Source of the DNA: GCA-2861595 sp035525365
Lineage (GTDB): Bacteria; Actinomycetota; Acidimicrobiia; Acidimicrobiales; GCA-2861595
Direction: 5' to 3'
DNA length: 19,388 bases
Assembly: GCA_035525365.1 (NCBI GenBank)
Contig: DATLEK010000041.1
Location: 1-19,388 of the forward strand
How positions within the stretch are numbered: position 1 is the stretch's first letter; every line of letters starts with the position of its first letter. The position numbers and the translations under genes are program-made. Under the pieces are notes generated by a model. The model did no database searches and was not told the DNA's origin. It saw nothing but the letters and a program-made list of their open reading frames with translations. Positions 6,378 to 14,077 of the stretch are shown piece by piece.

Positions 6378-6614
6378 ATCGGGCGCCGGCCGCTCGAGCC
6401 CGGCGACCTCGTCTTCTTCGGGAGCGCCACCGACCACGTCACCCACAGGGGGCTCTACCTCGGCGACGGCCAGATGATCAATGCCCCCCGCACCGGCGCC
6501 GTCGTTCGGGTCGAGCCCTACCGCCGGGCCAACTACCTCGGCGCCACCCGGCCCGCCCGGCGCGCCACGTCCGATTCTCATTCCCTGATCGAGCAGCCAC
6601 TCCGGCCGCGGTGA
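6378..6614 (+). pseudogene. C-terminal fragment of an NlpC/P60 cell-wall peptidase
   Basis: The frame ending in TGA at 6612-6614 reads RPLEPGDLVFFGS, then HVTHRGLYLGDGQMINAPRTG, then VVRVEPYRRANYLGATRPARR. This is the second half of an NlpC/P60 domain: the PGDLVFFG strand, the region of the catalytic His, the LGDGQMINAP strand and the closing Y-x-GATRP. The catalytic-Cys half and any start are absent, since a stop lies at 6372-6374. NlpC/P60 enzymes cut peptidoglycan stem peptides outside the cell. Homology starts within about 15 bases of the tRNA end, so the break is probably the edge of an insertion or recombination at the tRNA. About 78 codons remain. Confidence 0.8.
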
Positions 6615-6617
6615 ATG

Positions 6618-6623
6618 TAACTT
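6618..6623 (+). promoter_or_regulatory. possible -10 box TAACTT of the vapBC-like pair
   Basis: TAACTT fits TANNNT and ends six bases before the GTG start of the antitoxin gene at 6630. There is no ribosome site in between, so a leaderless message is likely. No -35 is evident. Confidence 0.35.
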
Positions 6624-6629
6624 TGTGGT

Positions 6630-6815
6630 GTGGCTGGCGATCCCTCCGACCTTCCAACCGATCCCGTCATCGTGGTGACCAACCCCGACGAGGACAGCTC
6701 GCCGAACGCGTTCCGCGCCTTCATCGACGAGCTGCTCGCCGGTCCTGAACCCGAACTCGACAGCATCGGCGCCGCCGAAGCGATCCGCGAGCTGCGCGTC
6801 GACGCCGACGCGTGA
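6630..6815 (+). CDS. VapB-type antitoxin (putative)
   Basis: A 61-residue acidic protein, rich in Asp, Glu and Pro, with a likely helix at FRAFIDELLAG (about 28-38) and another at AAEAIRELRVDADA at the end. It shows no clear DNA-binding fold and was not assigned by motif. The role comes from context: its TGA (6813-6815) overlaps the GTG of the PIN toxin gene (6812-6814) in a GTGA overlap, the usual antitoxin-before-toxin layout. The acidic C-terminal helix would fit the basic groove of a PIN toxin. The GTG start at 6630 follows a TANNNT box by six bases. Confidence 0.6.
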   Translation: MAGDPSDLPTDPVIVVTNPDEDSSPNAFRAFIDELLAGPEPELDSIGAAEAIRELRVDADA

Positions 6816-7282
6816 GCGCGGTCGTCATCGACGCCTCCGCCGGCGCCGAGATCGTCGCGGACACCCGCCGGGGTCGGGCCATGACGCGGCTCGTTCCTGC
6901 TGACGCCGAGGGCTGGGTGCCCGAACACTTCTACGCCGAGGTGCTCGGCGTGCTCCGCCGCCGGTTCCTCATCGAGAAGGCCGTCACCGAACAGCAGGCC
7001 ACTGCAGCGGTGGCCCGACTCCGCCGCTGGCCACTCCACCACGCCTCCATCGCGCCGCTCCTCGACGCCGCGTGGGCCTACCGCCACAACATGACCGCCG
7101 CTGACGCCCTCTACGTCTCGCTTGCCGAGCACCTCGGCGCCGACTTCCTCACCGAGGACCACAAACTGGTTGACGGACCCACCTTCCCCGCTACGTCAAT
7201 GTGCTCCGTCTGCCGGCCAGGACCTAACGACCGCCCGGGCGCGGCCGAGCGTCGCCACCAGAACTACAGCTGGCGGAGGTAG
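6812..7282 (+). CDS. VapC-type PIN-domain ribonuclease toxin, C-terminus frameshifted
   Basis: PIN-domain toxins cut RNA with four acidic residues binding metal. Here they are Asp7 (VVIDASAGAEIV), Glu43 (FYAEVLGVLRR), Asp98 (MTAADALYVSLAEHL) and Asp116 (FLTEDHKL), in the usual spacing, so the core is intact. The written frame runs 156 residues and ends in an odd basic tail after TFP (residue 126). Shifting by one base at the CCCC run (7186-7189) gives RYVNVLRLPART and TAA at 7225-7227. That is what family members look like, with a total near 139 residues. One C seems to be missing, by mutation or sequencing error. Activity may survive because the lost part is the last strand. The start overlaps the antitoxin's stop. 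Confidence 0.8.
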   Translation: MSAVVIDASAGAEIVADTRRGRAMTRLVPADAEGWVPEHFYAEVLGVLRRRFLIEKAVTEQQATAAVARLRRWPLHHASIAPLLDAAWAYRHNMTAADALYVSLAEHLGADFLTEDHKLVDGPTFPATSMCSVCRPGPNDRPGAAERRHQNYSWRR

Positions 7283-7333
7283 TCAACCGGCCTCGCGACC
7301 ACGTGGCGGAGCCAGGCGCAGCGGCACCGTGCC

Positions 7334-8173
7334 TCACGTGTCTCGGAGACCAGACTCGCCTGACCGCGCCCCTTCTCCCAAGCCGGCGATGTCGCCACCG
7401 CTCAGCGCCGGCAGCACTCCGCGCCCGACGATCCGCATCTTCACGATGTTGTCTCCGACGCGGACCGTCACGGTGTCGCCGATGCTCGGATTGACCACCA
7501 CACCGCCCATCGAGTAGTGACCGGTCGGCGCCACCTCCATGGGCTCCATCGAGATGTCGACCATCTGGTACTCGATGAACTGCCGGTACATCCGGGGCAG
7601 CTTGGAGAGGATGGTCTCCTTCTCGAGGTGGGAGATGTCGAGGAAGACGCCTCCGTGCGGTCCGCCTCGGCCCTCGCTGATCTCGGTGTAGTTGGCCAGC
7701 GCCACGCGGTCTCGGGTCGACAGCTCCATGCGATCGGAGTCATAGCGGGCCATGAAGCGCTCGCCTTCGGCGTTGGTGAGCCGCCCTCCTTCACCGCGCA
7801 CGGCCTCAGTGACGAGGGTGCCTGCTGCTTCCTCGGGGGCCACCATGCCCGTGGGATGGAACTGCACCAGCTCCATGTCCATGAGACGGCAGCCCGCCTC
7901 CAGGGCAAGGGCCATGCCTTCGCCGTAGTTCTCGTCTCGTCGAGACGAGCTGCGACGCCAGAGGCGGGTGTGGCCGCCGGCGCAGAGCACCACGGCGTCG
8001 GCAACGAAGGCGGCGTTGATCCCTCCTGACGCCAGCACGGTGTGAGCGTCCAGGCGGGGTCGCTTGCCGATCACCAGGACCTCGGCTCCGGCCTCGTGGG
8101 CGGCGATGGCGGCACGCAGGCCGGCGGCGCCCGAGCCGATGACGAGCACATTGGAAAGGTTCATCCGCGTCAT
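7334..8173 (-). pseudogene. chimeric remnant: internally deleted succinate dehydrogenase/fumarate reductase flavoprotein joined to an FtsX-type permease fragment
   Basis: The 279-residue open frame is not one protein. Residues 1-56 are the start of an SdhA/FrdA-type flavoprotein: VLVIGSGAAGLRAA for FAD and AHTVLASGGINAAF with the covalent-FAD His44. At about residue 57 the sequence jumps to DAVVLCAGGHTRLWRRSSSR, which normally lies more than a hundred residues later, so a central block is missing. Catalytic-domain motifs follow: VQFHPTGM, GERFMARYD, LSTRDRVA (155-159) and GHYSMGG (His219). At about residue 229 it switches to IGDTVTVRVGDNIVKMRIVGRGVLPALSGGDIAGLGEGA, which resembles the extracellular domain of FtsX/MacB-type ABC permeases, then stops. 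The frame stays open across both joins. The ATG at 8173 has GAGGAGG about ten bases upstream. It cannot be a working dehydrogenase; any product would be aberrant. Confidence 0.75.
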
Positions 8174-8358
8174 CGCACCCCGTCCTCCTCTCCTTATGGC
8201 CCCTGCTCATTGAGCCACGATGCCGCCGAGCAGGCAAGGGTGGAGGCACTCCGTTCCTGCGGGTGGCAGCCACACCCGGATCAGTGAGTCGTGATCGATC
8301 CACATTGAGTCGCCGCCTTGCCATCGCCATCGCCGCCGCCGCGGCCGATGCTTGCCCC

Positions 8359-8870
8359 GTGACCGCACCCGCCGGCAAGGACTCCTTCGACCTGGTCGTC
8401 ATCGGGGCTGGTCCGGCAGGAGAGAAGGGCGCCGCCCAGGCCGCGTACCACGGCAAGCGGGTGGCGATCGTCGAGCGTTCCGCGGTGCCGGGCGGAACGG
8501 CCGTGGCCACGGGAGGCATTCCCACCAAGGCTCTGCGAGAGACAGCGCTCTACCTCCGTGCGTTGCAGAATAACGAGGCGGACGGCCTGACTGTGGACCT
8601 CGACTCCGAGGCCGTGTTCGAGCGGCTCCGCATCCGGGCCGGCTCCATCAGCGCGGTGATGAGTGAAGCCGTCTCGAAGAACCTTGCCAACCACGGTATT
8701 GAGCTGATCCACGGTCGGGCGCGCCTTGGGCCGGATCGTCGCGTAATCGTGGAATCTGACGGGCGCCCTCCCCGAGAGCTGGCGGCGGATGTCGTGCTCC
8801 TGGCCCCGGGGTCCCGCCCGGTGCGGCCGGACTCCATTGCGTTCGACGGCCACGCCGTGCTGGACTCTGA
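8359..8870 (+). pseudogene. truncated pyridine nucleotide transhydrogenase-like flavoprotein (SthA type)
   Basis: From the GTG at 8359 the frame reads FDLVVIGAGPAGEKGAAQAA (FAD-binding GAGPAG at residues 16-21), GGTAVATGGIPTKALRETALYLRAL (45-69) and VLLAPGSRPVRP (146-157), then VLDSD at the end. This is the N-terminal FAD half of the class I pyridine nucleotide-disulfide oxidoreductase family. The redox-active cysteine pair of dihydrolipoamide dehydrogenases is absent (AVATG in its place), and IPTKALRE matches soluble transhydrogenases, which swap reducing power between NADH and NADP+. Homology stops at 8870, exactly where the IS begins; the NAD-binding and interface domains are missing. The frame runs on to 9063 inside the IS, but that tail is not family sequence. 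Confidence 0.8.
8866..8870 (+). repeat. left copy of the 5-bp target duplication TCTGA
   Basis: TCTGA directly precedes the left inverted repeat of the IS. The same five bases directly follow the right inverted repeat at 10570-10574. A 4-5 bp duplication is normal for the IS1380 family. The two copies sit in different genes (transhydrogenase remnant and hsdS), which a single simple insertion does not readily explain. Confidence 0.7.
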
Positions 8871-8886
8871 CCCTGATATTGCAGCC
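8871..8886 (+). repeat. left terminal inverted repeat of the IS
   Basis: CCCTGATATTGCAGCC, identical over all 16 bases to the reverse complement of 10554-10569. The match does not continue inward. The base outside on each end (A/T) also pairs, but taking it as part of the repeat would destroy the 5-bp duplication. Confidence 0.9.
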
Positions 8887-9055
8887 AGCGGTCCTGGCGC
8901 GTCGCGATCAGCGGTAATGCTGGTGTCCCCACTCGGCACAGCCATGATCCGAAGAGAACAGAAACGTGGACGCGTGTCATCAGCGATTCGGGCAGCAAGT
9001 TGTGTTTCCGGCGGCGCCAAGTCGCTCCCGGCCGGGGTCCTGCCTCGTTTGCGCG

Positions 9056-10450
9056 TCAGGTGAAGTCGGGCAGCGCGCGCAGGCGGGCGAGGGCCTCGAT
9101 GAAGGCGACGGCGTGCGAGTAGGCGCGAGGCAGCCGGAGGATGAGCTGGCCGGCGTGGCGCACGACCCGTGCGGCCACGTTGAAGAACGAGAGCCGCAGC
9201 CGCTTTCCCCGGCAGGTGGAGAACTGCTTGGGCAAGGCCAGCACCCGCACCCAGCGGGCCACGTTGTAAGCGAGGGCGGCGGCGTGCCACCACACCCAGT
9301 TGCCGAAGAAGTTCTCCAGCGGCGCGTGGCACAGCCCGAAGTCGGCCTTGAGCTGGCGGATGGCCTCCTCGGGGGCACCACCACGGAGGCGGTGATGGTG
9401 CTCGACCTGGACGGCGGTGCCCAACTGGGGCGGGATGTTGGTGATGATGGCGTGGAACCTGAAGCCGTCGAGGTCGTCGAAGGACAACTGGTCGCCCGAC
9501 ACCGTTGGCTGGCGGCGCACGATCATGCGCAGGTCCCGACCGGCGAAGGAGAACGCGCACTCGGCGACTTGTGAGCCCTTGACGTCCTCGGCGCCGAGGG
9601 CCGGCGACCACACCGTGGCGGGGTCAGCGGCGAGGGACTCGATGGTCTTCTTGACGTTGGTGTATCCCTTAGCGGTGATGCTGAACGCGGCGTTGTGGCG
9701 CTCCGCGGCCTCGACAACGTCGGCCCGGTAGCCGGCCGAGTCGACCCGCACCCACAGCTGGTAGTCGCCCCGCCAGCCCTTGGGGATGGCGGTCACGCAT
9801 TCGTCGACGAAGCTGCCCAGCGCCCGCCCGGCGTTGGCACTGCCACCCCGTGCCCGAAGGGCCAACACATCTCCGGTCTCGCCGCACACCCCGACCATGG
9901 GGCTCATGCCGACCTCATGTTTGTAGGAGAACGCCGAGCCCTCCTTGCCCGGGCCATAGGTCGAGATCCACGTGGCGTCGGGGTCGATGGTCAACAGCCC
10001 CGGGCCAGGCGCCGCGCCCATGGCCCACGCCCGGCGCAACATGGCCCGGTTCACCGCGGCAGCGATCTGGGCCCGGCCCAGGTCCGCCCCCGCGCAGAAC
10101 CGCCACAGCGTGGTGTGCGAGGCCAGGGCGTGCTCACCACGCAGGCGTTGGGTGGCCTCATCGGCCAGCAGCGAGCGGTCCGACAGGAAGTCACCGCCGG
10201 CCAGCTGGGTTTCGACCACGGCCCGGTAGCACTCCCCGCCGGTGTAGCCACCCGGGCCGATGGGGCGCAGCACCCGCCGGTCGCACTCGCCCACCAAGCC
10301 GAGATGATCGAGCATCTCTCCCCACAACACGATCCCGGCCACGCCGGTGACCGAGTCCTCGCCGGCCTCGACCAGGGGGTGGGCGACCGCCGGCCACGAC
10401 CGCTTCGCGATGGTGTCGTCGAGTTCGAATGCCAGTGCGGTAGCCTTCAC
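9056..10450 (-). CDS. IS1380-family DDE transposase
   Basis: The 464-residue protein has the RNase H-like fold of IS1380 transposases, which cut and join the element's ends. Visible blocks are GLLTIDPDATWISTYGPGKE with the first catalytic Asp (156), YQLWVRVDSAGYRADVVEA with the second (Asp237), and HHHRLRGGAPEEAIRQLKAD with the likely catalytic Glu (361 or 362). A late tryptophan-rich stretch, FFGNWVWWHAAALAYNVARW, and a basic C-terminal part are also typical. Length and all blocks fit a full-size enzyme with no stop or frameshift. The ATG at 10450 lies 103 bases inside the right repeat. The N-terminus (about 1-110) is helical and should bind the terminal repeats. Confidence 0.92.
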   Translation of the reverse strand: MKATALAFELDDTIAKRSWPAVAHPLVEAGEDSVTGVAGIVLWGEMLDHLGLVGECDRRVLRPIGPGGYTGGECYRAVVETQLAGGDFLSDRSLLADEATQRLRGEHALASHTTLWRFCAGADLGRAQIAAAVNRAMLRRAWAMGAAPGPGLLTIDPDATWISTYGPGKEGSAFSYKHEVGMSPMVGVCGETGDVLALRARGGSANAGRALGSFVDECVTAIPKGWRGDYQLWVRVDSAGYRADVVEAAERHNAAFSITAKGYTNVKKTIESLAADPATVWSPALGAEDVKGSQVAECAFSFAGRDLRMIVRRQPTVSGDQLSFDDLDGFRFHAIITNIPPQLGTAVQVEHHHRLRGGAPEEAIRQLKADFGLCHAPLENFFGNWVWWHAAALAYNVARWVRVLALPKQFSTCRGKRLRLSFFNVAARVVRHAGQLILRLPRAYSHAVAFIEALARLRALPDFT

Positions 10451-10553
10451 CCGTCAGGTGCTCCTCTGTCTGGAGATGCGGTGTCTTATCCACTTCGCAT
10501 CCTCCCAGGTGGCGGGGCACTTGTCGCGTCAATCCGCGGGGAAAGTTCTACCC

Positions 10554-10569
10554 GGCTGCAATATCAGGG
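10554..10569 (+). repeat. right terminal inverted repeat of the IS
   Basis: GGCTGCAATATCAGGG, the exact reverse complement of 8871-8886. The second TCTGA copy begins at the next base. Confidence 0.9.
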
Positions 10570-10574
10570 TCTGA
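10570..10574 (+). repeat. right copy of the 5-bp target duplication TCTGA
   Basis: TCTGA directly follows the right inverted repeat and matches 8866-8870. The hsdS-like reading frame starts within it (CTG at 10571). Confidence 0.7.
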
Positions 10575-10702
10575 TCAGGTCGCTGACCTTCCAGAACCGG
10601 GCGCTGGCCGCGACTCGCGACCTTCTCCTTCCGAAGCTCGTCACCGGGCAGATCGACGTGTCGAACCTGGATTTGGACGCCGCTGTGGAGTCCGTCGCTT
10701 GA
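10571..10702 (+). pseudogene. hsdS: last 43 codons of a type I restriction specificity subunit, cut by the IS
   Basis: The frame reads LIRSLTFQNRALAAT, then RDLLLPKLVTGQIDVSNLDLD, and ends in TGA at 10700-10702. NRxLxxTRDLLLPKLVTG is the hallmark C-terminal end of HsdS proteins, where the second conserved helix closes. Both target-recognition domains and the first conserved region are gone, so the fragment cannot direct a restriction-modification complex. Its stop overlaps the TTG start of hsdR in a TTGA overlap, the usual order hsdM-hsdS-hsdR of an operon whose left part has been lost here. Homology begins exactly at the right edge of the IS. Confidence 0.85.
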
Positions 10703-13700
10703 CCCCTCGGCGCTTCACCGAGTCCGAACTGGTGGAGCGGCCGGCGCTGGAGCTGCTGGAGGAACTGGGCTGGACCGTGGTCGATGCGTATGCCGAGACA
10801 CTCGGGCCGGCGGGGACGCTGGGGCGGGACTCGATCCACGACGTCATCCTCACCCACCGTCTCCGCGACGCCATCCGCCATCTCAACCCGGGCGTGGCCG
10901 ACGACATCCGGGAGGAGGCGCTGGCCGCCTTCATCAAGGACCGCTCGGTGATGGACCCCACCCGGGCCAACCGGGAGATACACGACCTCCTACGCGACGG
11001 CCACCTGGCCACCTGGCGGGACGACTCAGGTGAACCACGGGAGGCGCGGGTCCGCTACATCGACTTCAACGACTCCACCAAGAACGACTGGCTGGCGGCG
11101 TCGCAGGTATGGATCGCCGGCGCCCTCCACCGCCGGCGCACCGACACGGTCCTGTTCGTCAACGGCATCCCACTGGTGCTGGCCGAGTTCAAGGAGCCGA
11201 ACCGGCCGGCGAGAGCGGCCTACGACGAGAACCTGTGCGACTACCGCGACACGATCCCCCAGCTGTTCGTGCCCAACGGCTTCGTCATCCTCTCCAACGG
11301 ATCGGAGGCCAGGGTCGGCGCCACGTACGCGCCGTGGGACTTCTTCGGCAACTGGAAGCTCCTCGACGCCGACGGCAACCGGGGGGTCATCGAGCTGGAG
11401 ACCGCCATCCTGGGAACCTGCGCCCATGACCGGCTGCTCGACCTGGTCGAGAACTTCGTCGCCTACATGGAGCGGCCCCGGGGCCTGGTGAAGAGCCTGG
11501 CCCGCAACCACCAGGTTCTCGGCGTCAACGCGTCGATCGAGAACCTGCACCGCATCCGCGCCGAGGGTGACACCCGCCTCGGGGTTTTCTGGCACACCCA
11601 GGGATCGGGCAAGAGCCTGTCGATGCTGTGGTTCACCCAGAAAGTGCTGCGCCGCCTCCCCGGTGCGTGGACCTTTGTGATGGTGACCGACCGCACCGAG
11701 CTGGACGACCAGCTCCACGGCGAGTTCGCCGACGCCGGGGTGATCTCCCGGGAGGCCCGGGTGCACGCCGAGTCGTCGGCCCACCTGCGCGAGCTGCTGG
11801 GCGCCGACCACCGCTACGTGTTCACCCTGATCCACAAGTTCCGCATCGACAAGGCCGCCGGCGAGACCGGGATGCCGGTGCTGTCGGACCGCCCCGACAT
11901 CATCGTGATCACCGACGAGGCCCATCGCAGCCAGTACGACACCCTGGCGCTGAACATGCGCCAGGCCCTGCCCAACGCCGCGTTCATGGGCTTCACCGGC
12001 ACGCCCCTGATGGCCGGCGAGGAGCTGACCCGACGGGAGTTCGGCGATTACGTCAGTGTCTACGACTTCCGCGACGCCATCGAGGACGGCGCCACCGTCC
12101 CGCTCTACTACGAGAACCGCATCCCCGAGCTGCAGTTGGTGAACGAGGCCTTCGCCGAGGAGCTGACCGAGCTTCTGGAGGACGCCGAGCTGGACGAGGA
12201 CGCCGAGGGCCGCCTCGTTCGCCGCTTCGCCCGGGAGTACGCGCTGATCACCCGGCCGGAGCGGCTGCGCACCGTGGCCGCCGACCTGGTCGCCCACTTC
12301 GTCGGCCGGGGCTTCGCCGGCAAGGCCATGTACGTGGGCATCGACAAGGCCGCCGCGGTGCGCATGCACGACTTCGTGAAGGAGGCCTGGGCTGAGCACC
12401 TGGTCGAGCTGCGAGCGCAGCACGACGCACTGCCCGAGCTGGAGCGCCCGTGGCTGGCCAGCCGCATCGAACTGATGGAGACCACCGACATGGCGGTGGT
12501 GGTGAGCCAGGCCCAGAATGAGATCAGGGACCTCGCCGACAAGGGCCTCGACATCCGTCCCCATCGGGCCCGTATGAACGCCGAGAGCCTGGACGAGGAC
12601 TTCAAGGACCCCACCCACCCGCTGCGCCTGGTGTTCGTGTGCGCCATGTGGATGACGGGCTTCGACGCGCCGAGCGTGTCGAGCATCTACCTCGACCGGC
12701 CCATGCGCAACCACAGCCTCATGCAGACCATCGCCCGGGCCAACCGGGTTTTCCCCGACAAGGACAACGGCCTGATCGTCGACTACATCGGGGTCTTCCG
12801 CAACCTGGAGCAGGCGCTGGCCATCTACGGCGCGGCCAACGCCGAGGCCGGCCCGGGCCTCGACTCGCTCATCCAGGACAAGTCCGAGCTGGTGTCTGCC
12901 CTCGCCGGCGCCGTTGCCTCGGTGGCCGAGCTGTGCGAGCGCTACGACGTGGACCTCGAGGAGCTGGGCGCGGCCTCGGGCTTTGCCTTCATCGCCCTGC
13001 GTGACGCCGCGGTGGAGGCGCTGCTGGCCGACGAAGAGCTGCGAGCCGAGTTCCTCGCCGCTTCCCGCCACGCCCGCAAGCTGTTCAAGGCCGTCCTGCC
13101 CTACCCGGCCGCGGCCACCCACCAGTCGACGGTGGCCATCATCCGCGTGCTGGCCGAACGCATCGCCGATGTCTCCCGGCCTCCCCAGGCCGACATCGAA
13201 GTCGTGACTGACGCCGTCGACGCCCTGCTCGACCGCTCGGTGGGCGCCGAGGAGTACGTGATCCGGGCCGCGGCCGAGGGCATCGAGCCCGACCCGCTCA
13301 TCGATTTGTCCAAGGTCGACTTCGACGCGCTGTCGGCGCGCTTTGCCGGCCGCAAGCGGGCCGAGACCGACCGGCTGGCGTCTTTGTTGAAGCAGCGGGC
13401 GGTGGGCGCGGCGCGGCGCAACCCGACGCGGTTCGATCTGGTCGAGCGCATCGAGGAGCTGATCGCCGCCTACAACGCCGGCAGTCTCAACATCGACGAG
13501 TACCTGCGCCGGCTGATCAGCTTGTCCCAGGACCTGAACGCCGAGGAGCGGCGGGCGGTGGCCGAGGACATGACCGAGGAGGAGCTGGCCGTCTTCGACC
13601 TGCTCACCAAGCCCGAGCCGGTGCTCGACGACGCCGAGCGGAAGCAGGTGAAGGCCGTGGCCAAGCGGCTGCTGCTCCACCTGCACGACAAGCTGGTGCT

Positions 13701-14043
13701 CGACTGGCGACGCAAGGCGGCCACCACCGCCGAGGTGCGCACCACCGTGCGCGACATCCTCGACGCCGACCTGCCGGCCGACCCGTACCCGCCGGCGCTG
13801 TTCGACGCCAAGGTCCAGGCCGTGTTCGACCACATCGTCAGCGCCTACGGCGACGACGGCTCCAGCGCGTACTCCCGCGCCGAGGTGGCCGGCGCCGGCG
13901 GCGGGGGAGCAGTGGATGAGGCGGTGCTCGTCGTGCCCGACCTCGACACCATCACCGAGCGGGTGGTGGAACGGATCAGGGTCGACGCCGAGCTCGCCGC
14001 CAGGGTGGCCGGGCAACTCGGCATCGTCGGAGGCACGGCCTGA
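10699..14043 (+). CDS. hsdR: type I restriction enzyme subunit R (ATP-dependent translocase/endonuclease)
   Basis: The 1114-residue protein is full length. Residues about 1-260 hold the PD-(D/E)xK nuclease with Asp149 (RTDTVLFVNG) and Glu163-Phe-Lys165 (LVLAEFKEP). Superfamily 2 helicase motifs follow: Walker A HTQGSGKS (299-306), DEAH box (406-409) and GFTGTPL (431-437). In the second RecA domain come VCAMWMTGFDAPSVSSIYLD and QTIARANRVFPDK. The helical C-terminus (about 750-1100) normally docks to the methylase core. HsdR cuts DNA only as part of a complex with HsdM and HsdS. Here hsdS is a stub and no hsdM is in the window, so it is probably stranded unless partners lie elsewhere. TTG at 10699 is taken because it overlaps the hsdS stop and gives the right N-terminus. 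No frameshift or internal stop is seen. Confidence 0.93.
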   Translation: MTPRRFTESELVERPALELLEELGWTVVDAYAETLGPAGTLGRDSIHDVILTHRLRDAIRHLNPGVADDIREEALAAFIKDRSVMDPTRANREIHDLLRDGHLATWRDDSGEPREARVRYIDFNDSTKNDWLAASQVWIAGALHRRRTDTVLFVNGIPLVLAEFKEPNRPARAAYDENLCDYRDTIPQLFVPNGFVILSNGSEARVGATYAPWDFFGNWKLLDADGNRGVIELETAILGTCAHDRLLDLVENFVAYMERPRGLVKSLARNHQVLGVNASIENLHRIRAEGDTRLGVFWHTQGSGKSLSMLWFTQKVLRRLPGAWTFVMVTDRTELDDQLHGEFADAGVISREARVHAESSAHLRELLGADHRYVFTLIHKFRIDKAAGETGMPVLSDRPDIIVITDEAHRSQYDTLALNMRQALPNAAFMGFTGTPLMAGEELTRREFGDYVSVYDFRDAIEDGATVPLYYENRIPELQLVNEAFAEELTELLEDAELDEDAEGRLVRRFAREYALITRPERLRTVAADLVAHFVGRGFAGKAMYVGIDKAAAVRMHDFVKEAWAEHLVELRAQHDALPELERPWLASRIELMETTDMAVVVSQAQNEIRDLADKGLDIRPHRARMNAESLDEDFKDPTHPLRLVFVCAMWMTGFDAPSVSSIYLDRPMRNHSLMQTIARANRVFPDKDNGLIVDYIGVFRNLEQALAIYGAANAEAGPGLDSLIQDKSELVSALAGAVASVAELCERYDVDLEELGAASGFAFIALRDAAVEALLADEELRAEFLAASRHARKLFKAVLPYPAAATHQSTVAIIRVLAERIADVSRPPQADIEVVTDAVDALLDRSVGAEEYVIRAAAEGIEPDPLIDLSKVDFDALSARFAGRKRAETDRLASLLKQRAVGAARRNPTRFDLVERIEELIAAYNAGSLNIDEYLRRLISLSQDLNAEERRAVAEDMTEEELAVFDLLTKPEPVLDDAERKQVKAVAKRLLLHLHDKLVLDWRRKAATTAEVRTTVRDILDADLPADPYPPALFDAKVQAVFDHIVSAYGDDGSSAYSRAEVAGAGGGGAVDEAVLVVPDLDTITERVVERIRVDAELAARVAGQLGIVGGTA

Positions 14044-14077
14044 CGTTCTTGTCACACCCCCGTGCGAGAATGAACGC

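Larger units (their letters stand above)
8871..10569 (-). mobile_element. complete IS1380-family insertion sequence, 1699 bp
   Basis: Perfect 16-bp terminal inverted repeats CCCTGATATTGCAGCC (8871-8886) and its reverse complement (10554-10569) enclose one transposase gene read leftward. They are flanked by the 5-bp repeat TCTGA on both sides. The element leaves 169 bases of non-coding DNA between the left repeat and the transposase stop, and 103 bases between the transposase start and the right repeat. Ends, flanking repeats and an intact transposase frame suggest a recent or still mobile copy. It lies between a cut-off transhydrogenase gene and a cut-off hsdS. Confidence 0.92.

Noticed and set aside
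8871..9063. Continuation of the transhydrogenase frame by 63 codons into the IS
   Set aside because: It begins exactly with the left inverted repeat and bears no resemblance to the family, so it is chance read-through.
9695..10570. Plus-strand open frame leading into the hsdS end
   Set aside because: It is the antisense of the transposase; only the part after the right inverted repeat matches HsdS.
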